In this document: piece after piece, positions 1-5,289 of the stretch
How the letters are laid out: each line of letters opens with the position of its first letter
Position numbering within the stretch: the first letter of the stretch is position 1
Origin: Rhodocyclaceae bacterium
GTDB lineage: Bacteria; Pseudomonadota; Gammaproteobacteria; Burkholderiales; Rhodocyclaceae
Direction: 5' to 3'
Length of the DNA: 10,360 bases
NCBI GenBank assembly: GCA_016791085.1
Contig: JAEUNN010000217.1
Location: 1 to 10,360, forward strand
Notes under the pieces: generated by a model
What the model was told of the DNA's origin: nothing
Seen by the model: only the letters and a program-made list of their open reading frames with translations
Database searches by the model: none
Translations under genes and position numbers: made by a program

Positions 1-1770
1 GGCGGCCTCAGCAGCAGCGGCACCAGCACGCTGAGCGGCGGCACCCTGGGCTTGAGCGGCCCGGCCACCCTGGCGGTTTTGCGCCAAACCGGGGGCAGCT
101 TGCAGCAGGCCGGCGCAGGCCTGGACATAGGTCAGTTGGAACTGCAGGGCGGGGTGTTCGCGGCGGACGGCGCGGCCAGTATCGCGAGCCTCGCGCTGCA
201 GGGCGGTCAAATCGGCGGTGCGGGGGATTTCGTTATTGGCAACCTGGCCTGGACCGCCGGCACCCTGGCCGGCACGGGCGCGCGCACGGTAAGCGCCGGC
301 GCAGTCATGGATGGTCCGGCCCTGACGCTCGACGGCGCCGCGCTCACTCTCGCGGGATCGAGCCGCCTTGCCGGCGGCAGCACGCTGCACATGCAGAACG
401 GCGCGCAATTGACGATACCCGCCGCAGCCAGTTTGCGCATGGGCGATGCGGCCATCAGCGGTTCCGGTTTGATCGCCAACGCCGGCCGCATGGTCAAGGA
501 CGAAGGCAGCGGCAGCGCGCGCATCGCCCCGCTGCTGGACAATAGCGGTACGGTGGAAAGCGGTAGCGGCGCCCTGGCCATACTGGGCGGCGGCGGAGGA
601 GGCGGGCGCTTCCTGATCGACGGCGGCGCCGATCTGGTGTTGGGTGGCTCGCGCCGCTTGCAGTCCTTCGCGCAACTGGGCGGCGGCGGCACGCTATTGT
701 TCGGCGACGCAAGCCACATCGCCATCGACGAAACACTCAATGTGGTGGGCACGACGGCCGACCTCGATATTTCGGTGGGCCGCCTTGCCGGCGTGGCCGT
801 GGAAACCCCACCGGCGGCTGGCGCGCTCGCCGTGACCGGCAGCACGCGCTACACCTATACCGCACCCGACGGCTTTGCCGGCACCGACCAAGCACAGGGG
901 CGCCTGATCGATCGCAACGGCAATAGCGGCCTGGTCGATTTGCACTTCATCGTGCGCCTGCCCGAGCCCAACGGCCCGGCCGTACTACCGGGCGACGCCG
1001 ATCTGATTGCGGCCTCGCAGCGCGCGCTCAGCGACGCAGGCGGACGCGGGACGGCAGCCGGATCGGGCCTGCAACTTGCGTCGCTGTCGGCGGCCGAGCG
1101 GCTTGCGGATATCGCGACTGCCGCGGGGCCGGATGCCGGCGCCAGCCGCTCCGAGGTGTATGTCGATGCCGTGCAGGGCACGGTTTATGCGCGTTCGAGT
1201 GGCGGCGGTTTGCGCCTGCTGGCGGCGGATTCGGCGCTGCAGCCCGGCGAAACCATCGCAACCGCCGCGGGCAGCAGCGGGCGCGTCGCGTTTTCCGACG
1301 GTACCGTGGTTGATCTTGCGGTGTTGACCGAACTGCGCATAGACGCCTATTCGTATGACGAACTTGCGCCGCAGCAGGACCGCGTCGCATTCACGCTGCT
1401 GCTGGGCGGCATACGCGTACAGACCGGGCTCGCGGCCGGGCGCAGCCCCGCCGCGTTCGCGCTCGATGTTGGCGACGTCCACCTGGGCGCGGGCAGCGCA
1501 AGCTTCGAATGGGTGCGCTGTGCCGCGGCCTGGTCGGCGCGGCCTCCCTGCGCGACGGCGCGCACACAATACGGAGTGGCGGTGGATGGCCTGTTCGCCG
1601 TGGACCGCGGCAACATCAATGTCACGCGGGCCGGTGCCGAGCGCCAATTCGCTGCCGGCAGCGGCGGCGCGCTTCTGCCGGATGCGCGCGCGCCTGGCGC
1701 ATGGACGGATTTCGATGCGCTGCGCCAGTTGTTCCCGGAACTGCGCCACCTGTCCGGCACACTGCAGTGA
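1..1770 (+). CDS. Large exported glycine-rich repeat protein with C-terminal FecR-like domain (5' end missing)
   Basis: The frame is open from the first base, so this is the last 589 residues of a longer protein; the TTG at 52 is only the first start-like codon inside the window. Residues 1-250 are Gly/Ala/Leu/Ser-rich with loosely repeated LxLQGGxxxG-type segments, as in the beta-helical stalk of autotransporter or two-partner-secreted adhesins. A run of eight glycines is encoded near 586-609. Residues about 266-320 (TYTAPDGFAGTD, then a DRNGNSG turn) resemble a cadherin/Big-like domain. From about residue 385 a FecR-like domain is visible: VQGTVYAR, LQPGETIATAA, FSDGTVVDL, LLLGGIRVQTG, then a late YGVAVDGLFAVDRGNINV segment. 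FecR domains occur in sigma regulators and in large surface proteins; the stalk points to the latter. No beta-barrel, sorting signal or type I signal is seen at the C-terminus, so the export route must be read from the missing N-terminus. Function in adhesion is inferred. Confidence 0.8.
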   Translation, partial: GGLSSSGTSTLSGGTLGLSGPATLAVLRQTGGSLQQAGAGLDIGQLELQGGVFAADGAASIASLALQGGQIGGAGDFVIGNLAWTAGTLAGTGARTVSAGAVMDGPALTLDGAALTLAGSSRLAGGSTLHMQNGAQLTIPAAASLRMGDAAISGSGLIANAGRMVKDEGSGSARIAPLLDNSGTVESGSGALAILGGGGGGGRFLIDGGADLVLGGSRRLQSFAQLGGGGTLLFGDASHIAIDETLNVVGTTADLDISVGRLAGVAVETPPAAGALAVTGSTRYTYTAPDGFAGTDQAQGRLIDRNGNSGLVDLHFIVRLPEPNGPAVLPGDADLIAASQRALSDAGGRGTAAGSGLQLASLSAAERLADIATAAGPDAGASRSEVYVDAVQGTVYARSSGGGLRLLAADSALQPGETIATAAGSSGRVAFSDGTVVDLAVLTELRIDAYSYDELAPQQDRVAFTLLLGGIRVQTGLAAGRSPAAFALDVGDVHLGAGSASFEWVRCAAAWSARPPCATARTQYGVAVDGLFAVDRGNINVTRAGAERQFAAGSGGALLPDARAPGAWTDFDALRQLFPELRHLSGTLQ

Positions 1771-1773
1771 GCA

Positions 1774-1795
1774 GGGGGGGGGCGTCCTTCGACGC
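1774..1795 (+). terminator. G9 tract and short hairpin after the adhesin stop codon
   Basis: Four bases after the TGA stop lies a run of nine G (1774-1782), followed by a 5-bp stem GCGTC/GACGC (1782-1786 with 1791-1795) closed by a CTTC loop. The stem is short and has no T-run behind it, so a terminator role between these convergent genes is only a possibility. The G-run lies outside both flanking reading frames. Confidence 0.25.
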
Positions 1796-1823
1796 GTAGC
1801 GAGGTGTCGCCGCGCTGGGGCCC

Positions 1824-2567
1824 TCAGGCGTAGCGTCCGGCACGCCATAGCGCGCGCCCCACGAACTGCAGTTCCGGACCATCCCAGTCATCGGGTAATT
1901 CGACCGCCTGGTAGGCCGGGTTGTCGCTGCACAGCCGCACGCGACGCTCGGGCAGGGGCTGCACGCGCTTGATGAGCAGGCGCCCGCCCAGCAGCAATGC
2001 GCACACGCCTTCCTGTCCGGGCTGGCGCGCCGTGGTGTCGAGCAGCAACAGGTCGCCGTCGGCCAGTGTCGGTGCCATGGCATCGCCGCGCGCCACCAGC
2101 AGCACCAAACCCTGCGCGGCGCCGCCGGCCAGCGCGGCCAGCCAGGGACCCGGAAACGCAAATTGTCCCAGGCAATTTGCGGCATCGTTCCAGGGCAGCG
2201 CCGGCTTGCGGCCGGGGTCGTAACAGCGCAAGGCCTGCTGCGCATCCGGGCCGGTGCGCTCCTCTGCGCTACCGGGCTCCGGCTCGGCGAGCACGCGAGC
2301 CGGCCGATGCTGGCCAGCCGAAGGATAGGCCGTGCTGTCGGGAAATTTGTGGGCGCTCGCGTCGGCCAGCCAATCCAGGCTGACACCGCAGGCACGGGCA
2401 ATTTTGAGCGCCCAGCTCATGCCCGGCACGCCGCCCGCAAGATATTGCCGCATCAAACTTTCGCCTATGCCGCAGCGACGTGCGAACGCCGCCACCGACA
2501 GGTCGCCCTTGAGTTCGCGCAAACGCTCGGTCAAACCAGGCAGGCCGCCCGGGCGCGGGTCGCTCAT
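1824..2567 (-). CDS. CI/LexA-type transcriptional regulator, HTH plus S24 domain lacking the catalytic Ser
   Basis: 247 residues from the ATG at 2567. An in-frame GTG at 2639 would add 24 Pro/Arg-rich residues ahead of the HTH and is less likely; neither has a strong ribosome site. Residues about 10-70 form a Cro/CI (XRE) helix-turn-helix (VAAFARRCGIGESLMRQYLAG, ending SLDWLAD). Residues 71-150 are a Pro/Ala-rich linker that contains an Ala-Gly pair (84-85), the bond type cut in LexA/CI proteins. Residues about 150-247 are the S24 LexA/signal-peptidase fold: VARGDAMAPTLADGDLLLL, the general-base lysine in LLIKRVQ (K200), and the closing SDNPAY motif (214-219). The nucleophile position in the usual GDSM is Ala163 (codon GCC), so classic RecA-stimulated self-cleavage should not work. 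It is probably a DNA-binding repressor of phage type, with no phage structural genes nearby. Targets are unknown; autoregulation through the AT-rich upstream region is plausible. Confidence 0.9.
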   Translation of the reverse strand: MSDPRPGGLPGLTERLRELKGDLSVAAFARRCGIGESLMRQYLAGGVPGMSWALKIARACGVSLDWLADASAHKFPDSTAYPSAGQHRPARVLAEPEPGSAEERTGPDAQQALRCYDPGRKPALPWNDAANCLGQFAFPGPWLAALAGGAAQGLVLLVARGDAMAPTLADGDLLLLDTTARQPGQEGVCALLLGGRLLIKRVQPLPERRVRLCSDNPAYQAVELPDDWDGPELQFVGRALWRAGRYA

Positions 2568-2726
2568 GACCGGCTTGCCGGGGCCGCGCGGCCGCGCGAG
2601 GGCCGGCGCGTGATACAAAATACTTGCTGGAACGAGCACATATATGCTTTAATTCGCATGTTGATACTGTTTTGTGTTCGATGTTCGGTTTTTATGTGCG
2701 TGATTGCGGCTTTTTCAGGTATGTAA
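2568..2726. promoter_or_regulatory. AT-rich candidate promoter/operator region upstream of the S24 regulator
   Basis: From about 2611 to 2726 base composition drops sharply in GC relative to both flanks. It contains a near-perfect 14-bp palindrome, AGCACATATATGCT (2635-2648, one mismatched pair), a direct repeat TGTTCG-A-TGTTCG (2675-2687), and two ACAAAA-type motifs in opposite orientation (2615-2620 and 2669-2674). This is the composition and symmetry expected of a CI-like operator controlling the minus-strand regulator. No convincing -35/-10 pair with good spacing could be assigned, and no divergent cro-like gene follows on the plus strand. Operator status is inferred from position and symmetry. 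Confidence 0.4.
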
Positions 2727-2812
2727 ATGCGTATCCGCGTCGTTCGCCCGCAAGGGTTGCTGCTTGTGCAGCGCCGTCCTGCGCATGAAACTGCGGGTGC
2801 CGGCGGCTGCCC

Positions 2813-2847
2813 GGCCGTGCTGCAGGCGCATCGGCTGCGGCACGGCC
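2813..2847 (-). terminator. 13-bp-stem hairpin behind the epimerase gene
   Basis: GGCCGTGCTGCAG (2813-2825) pairs with CTGCGGCACGGCC (2835-2847) with a single G-T wobble and a 9-nt loop. It lies 23 bp past the epimerase stop codon, where a terminator for the minus-strand unit would be expected. There is no T-run on either side, so it is not a textbook intrinsic terminator; it could instead protect the mRNA 3' end. Apart from this hairpin the stretch 2727-2870 holds nothing I can assign. Confidence 0.5.
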
Positions 2848-2870
2848 TGGTTCCATCTGCGCTGCGGCGG

Positions 2871-3794
2871 CTAGCGGTTTCCCGAATCTGCCATCAAGGC
2901 GTACAGACCATGTTCGAGCGGCACAAATTCGGCGCAGCGCAAATCGCTTACCAGCCGCGAATTGTCGGCCGCCGAATAGCGAATGTCACCTTCGCGCGGC
3001 GGGCCGTGCTGCACCTGCGGGGGGGTTGCCGTCGTGGTGGCGAGTGCGCCCACCAGGTCGAGCAAAGTCACGCTGCGGCCGGTGGCGATGTTCACCACGC
3101 CCGGCGTGTCGCATTGCAGCGCGGCAAGGTTGGCGCGCGCCACGTCGCCCACAAAAATGAAGTCGCGGGTCTGGCGTCCGTCGCCGTTAATCGTGATGGG
3201 CGCACCTGCGCGCAGGCGCTGCGCAAAAACGCTGATTACGCCCGAATACGGCGAATGCGGGTCCTGGCGCGGGCCATATACGTTGAAATAGCGCAACCCG
3301 CAATTCGACTGTCCGTACAGGTCGCGGTACAGCTCGGCATACTGGTCATTCACAAGCTTTTCCAGGCCGTAGGGCGAAAGCGGCGCGGTCGGCGCGCTTT
3401 CGTCTATGGGCAGGCGCGTCGGGTCGCCGTACACCGCGGCACTGGATGCATAAACAAGGCGCTTTGCACCGGCTTTGCGGCTGGCTTCCAGCACGTTCAA
3501 AAAACCTGTGACATTTACCGAGGCCGAATTGAGCGGCTGCGATACCGATGCCGCCACGGAAACCTGGGCCGCCAGATGCAGAACGTGGCTTACGCCGGCT
3601 ACACAGCGTTCCACGGTGGCGACGTCGCGTATGTCGCCCGCGACAATTTCGAGTTGGGGTGCTGCAGCGGGCAGATTTTCGCGTTTTCCGGTCGAAAAAT
3701 TGTCCAGCACGCGTACGCGCGCGCCGGCCCCGAGTAAAGCATCAACACTGTGTGAGCCGATGAATCCGGCCCCTCCCGTTACCAAAACGTGCAT
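2871..3794 (-). CDS. NAD-dependent nucleotide-sugar epimerase (UDP-glucose/UDP-GlcNAc 4-epimerase type)
   Basis: 307 residues, an extended short-chain dehydrogenase. The ATG at 3794 is preceded by GGGAGG (3804-3809) at 9 nt, which rules out the TTG at 3803 that abuts that site. Visible features: the Rossmann motif TGGAGFIGSH (6-15), DN at 31-32 for NAD binding, GDIRD (53-57), HLAAQ (73-77), the catalytic set Ser118 in YASSA and Y142-x3-K146 (YGLEK), the substrate-site stretch RYFNVYGPRQDP (168-179), and RDFIFVGDVARAN (210-222). Together these place it with GalE/WbpP/Gne-like 4-epimerases that interconvert the gluco and galacto forms of UDP-sugars for surface polysaccharide. Which substrate it uses (Glc or GlcNAc) cannot be told by eye. 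It lies 48 bp downstream of the YqaA-family gene on the same strand, so the two are likely co-transcribed. No glycosyltransferase is adjacent. Confidence 0.93.
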   Translation of the reverse strand: MHVLVTGGAGFIGSHSVDALLGAGARVRVLDNFSTGKRENLPAAAPQLEIVAGDIRDVATVERCVAGVSHVLHLAAQVSVAASVSQPLNSASVNVTGFLNVLEASRKAGAKRLVYASSAAVYGDPTRLPIDESAPTAPLSPYGLEKLVNDQYAELYRDLYGQSNCGLRYFNVYGPRQDPHSPYSGVISVFAQRLRAGAPITINGDGRQTRDFIFVGDVARANLAALQCDTPGVVNIATGRSVTLLDLVGALATTTATPPQVQHGPPREGDIRYSAADNSRLVSDLRCAEFVPLEHGLYALMADSGNR

Positions 3795-3842
3795 GAAGTT
3801 CAACCTCCCGCGCGGCAGTATAGGGCCAGGGTGCGGGCCGCT

Positions 3843-4301
3843 CTAAGGAAGTGTGACCGCAATCAGCCAATAACGCGCGAATTTGCCGCTTGCCATCCAG
3901 AAGGCACTTGCAAGCCAATTCAGGCGCAGCACGCCGGCCGCCACGCACAACGCATCGCCCAGGAAGGGTGTCCAGGCCAAAATCAGGCATTTCGTGCCGT
4001 GACGGCGTACGAACTCCAGGCGGGGCGAAATTTCCTTGCGCGGCACCAGGCGCCCGAGTGCGTAACTGGTCATGCCGCCCAGGGTATTGCCCAGGGTCGC
4101 GAGCATCAAGGCCTGCCAATACTGGGCCGGGAAGGCGTACAAAAAGCCCGCGAACACGGCTTCCGAGCCTCCCGGAAGCACGGTTGCGGACAGGAAACAG
4201 GCCAAAAACAGCCCGATCTTGCCTGAATCGGGAGAAATAGTTCCTATATCCGGCCAATTCAACGTATCGAATCCTGGTTGCGCGGCTGAAAATAGCAGCA
4301 C
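3843..4301 (-). CDS. yqaA: YqaA-family (DedA-like) inner-membrane protein
   Basis: Up to 152 residues. The family signature is clear: GLFLACFLSATVLPGGSEAVF (30-50), ATLGNTLGGMTSYALGR (68-84), then WTPFLGDALCVAAGVLRL (110-127) and GKFARYW (139-145). These are the re-entrant and transmembrane parts of the VTT/DedA fold. DedA-superfamily members are linked to lipid scrambling and membrane homeostasis; the role of YqaA itself is poorly known. Start choice is uncertain: the GTG at 4301 has only AAGG at 3 nt, while a TTG at 4262 (codon 14) has AGGA at 9 nt and would give 139 residues, nearer to the 142 of E. coli YqaA. The coordinates give the outer bound. It is divergent from the CheW gene and precedes the epimerase by 48 bp. 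Confidence 0.9.
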   Translation of the reverse strand: MLLFSAAQPGFDTLNWPDIGTISPDSGKIGLFLACFLSATVLPGGSEAVFAGFLYAFPAQYWQALMLATLGNTLGGMTSYALGRLVPRKEISPRLEFVRRHGTKCLILAWTPFLGDALCVAAGVLRLNWLASAFWMASGKFARYWLIAVTLP

Positions 4302-4454
4302 GCGCCTTGGTACGCGCGTCGTCGCCGTGAGATCTGTAAAGGTTTACGCGCAAAAACCGTCAACGACAATGCCGCACAGGGATGTCAAATTCGTCAATGA
4401 GCGCCCGAGCGAGCAAAGCACGCGAAACTTTTACATTGTGACAGGGAACCCTAT
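4302..4454. promoter_or_regulatory. Divergent intergenic region between yqaA-like and cheW-like genes
   Basis: This 153-bp gap must carry the promoters of both divergent genes. It contains a palindrome GTAAA-GG-TTTAC (4336-4347) and three GTCAA pentamers in the same orientation (4359-4363, 4384-4388, 4393-4397). The CheW gene has an AGGGAA ribosome site (4443-4448) 6 nt before its ATG. I could not find a flagellar sigma-28 type promoter (TAAA-N15-GCCGATAA) or a well-spaced sigma-70 pair. The palindrome as an operator is a guess. Confidence 0.35.
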
Positions 4455-5009
4455 ATGGGCAGGTTGAGCAGAAGCGAATGTGTAGAAGATGCCTATGCCG
4501 GCAGCGCGGAACATTACCTGATGTGTTCGCTGGCCGGCCAGATGTACGCGCTGCCGGTACTTGCCGTCGATGACATCCTGCAGCACGTGGGCGTGATACG
4601 GGTGCCGCTGGTGCCGCAATTCGTGCGTGGCGTGCTCGATTTTGGCGAAGGCAGCGTGCCGGTGATCGACCTGTCCGCGCGTCTGGGCGGAACGCCTTGC
4701 CCCGCCGGAGAAGGTTGTATCGTGGTCGTGCTGGTGCCCGCCGACGACCGGCCGCAGCCCATAGGCCTGGTGGTCGAAGCGGTTGCCGACATGCGCCAGA
4801 TCGCCTCATTGACGCTGGAATCGTCGCTCAAGCCGGGCGGCGTGCCGGCGCGTTCGGCGCCCGCGGCGGAGTTCATCAGTGGTTTGGCCACTGCCGATGG
4901 CCGCACGGTAATCGTGCTGGATACCGATCGTCTGTTGGACGTCGAAAATATCGCCATCTTTTCCGACATGTTCGAGGATACCGACCCGTACTTCGGCATC
5001 CTGCATTGA
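4455..5009 (+). CDS. CheW-domain chemotaxis-type adaptor protein
   Basis: 184 residues from an ATG with AGGGAA 6 nt upstream. CheW adaptors couple methyl-accepting receptors to the CheA kinase. The single CheW domain covers about residues 18-165: LAGQMYALPVLAVDDIL (26-42), VPLVPQFVRGVLDF (50-63), SVPVIDLSARLG (67-78), GLVVEAVADMRQI (104-116), EFISGLATADGRTVIVLDTDRLL (139-161). About 18 residues precede it and an acidic tail (DMFEDTDPYFGILH) follows. The stretch aligned with the usual NLRG (Arg62 in E. coli CheW, needed for array contacts) reads DFGEG here, so that arginine is missing. The gene stands alone, with no cheA, receptor, cheY or pil gene within the window, so its pathway (flagellar, pilus or other) cannot be stated. 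It may be an auxiliary adaptor such as a PilI-like or CheV-independent CheW. Confidence 0.9.
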   Translation: MGRLSRSECVEDAYAGSAEHYLMCSLAGQMYALPVLAVDDILQHVGVIRVPLVPQFVRGVLDFGEGSVPVIDLSARLGGTPCPAGEGCIVVVLVPADDRPQPIGLVVEAVADMRQIASLTLESSLKPGGVPARSAPAAEFISGLATADGRTVIVLDTDRLLDVENIAIFSDMFEDTDPYFGILH

Positions 5010-5022
5010 GCCCGCCGGGCGC

Positions 5023-5042
5023 CGGGTGTTTGCCGCCACCCG
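5023..5042 (+). terminator. Candidate hairpin behind the cheW-like gene
   Basis: CGGGTG (5023-5028) pairs with CACCCG (5037-5042) across an 8-nt loop, starting 13 nt after the stop codon. No T-run follows, so it is at best a weak intrinsic terminator or a 3'-end stabiliser. Confidence 0.3.
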
Positions 5043-5070
5043 CGCCCGCACTTTCGCCGCCGCCTTCGGC

Positions 5071-5124
5071 TCCGTTTCCGTATTTGTTGCTGCTTTGATC
5101 CCCGTATCCGTCCCCGTTTTTGTC
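5071..5124. repeat. Degenerate hexanucleotide repeat, nine units
   Basis: Read in steps of six from 5071, the units are TCCGTT, TCCGTA, TTTGTT, GCTGCT, TTGATC, CCCGTA, TCCGTC, CCCGTT, TTTGTC. Seven of the nine share GT at positions four and five, and most fit YCCGTN. The array is pyrimidine-rich on the plus strand and lies between the cheW-like gene and ilvA. It looks like a decayed short tandem repeat. A minus-strand frame across it (ATG at 5129) reads as Thr-x dipeptides and is not believed to be a gene. Confidence 0.5.
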
Positions 5125-5143
5125 GCCATTTTCCCGCTTTGCC

Positions 5144-5176
5144 CGGCGCCGGCACGAATTTAGCGCGCCGGCGCCG
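5144..5176. repeat. 10-bp GC-rich inverted repeat upstream of ilvA
   Basis: CGGCGCCGGC (5144-5153) is the exact reverse complement of GCCGGCGCCG (5167-5176), with a 13-nt AT-containing loop between. It can form a strong hairpin about 115 bp before the ilvA ATG. It could end the upstream transcript or sit in the ilvA leader. No T-run follows. No leader peptide rich in branched-chain residues was found, so attenuation of the classical kind is not supported. The remainder of 5177-5279 shows nothing assignable. Confidence 0.45.
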
Positions 5177-5289
5177 CATTTCGGGCGCTTCTAAGCCGGA
5201 TAGGCGCTGCCCGCGCTTGCCGCCGCGGCCTCTGCCCTGCTAGGCTTGCCCCCTTTTTCGCCGTGCCGCGCGAGCGGCCGGGAGCAACC

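Noticed and set aside
985..1848. Minus-strand open frame of 287 codons across the surface-protein gene
   Set aside because: Low-complexity Arg/Ala-rich translation with no motif, antisense to a frame that shows a FecR-like domain.
2658..2700. LexA-box-like half site (TACTGT at 2664-2669)
   Set aside because: The second half (ACAG) at the proper spacing is missing.
2658..2726. 22-residue hydrophobic peptide frame (ATG at 2658, TAA at 2724) in the AT-rich region
   Set aside because: It looks like a possible membrane micropeptide, but there is no ribosome site before the ATG and AT-rich DNA readily yields hydrophobic short frames.
2727..3737. Plus-strand open frame of 336 codons
   Set aside because: It runs antisense to the well-supported epimerase gene, has no recognisable domain and arises from GC-rich codon bias.
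4806..5129. Minus-strand frame of 107 codons with Thr-x repeats
   Set aside because: Its repetitive start is the hexanucleotide array read as protein, and the rest is antisense to the cheW-like gene.
5177..5289. ilvA leader peptide or T-box type attenuator
   Set aside because: No short frame rich in Ile/Val/Leu codons and no T-box elements are visible; only the inverted repeat at 5144-5176 stands out.
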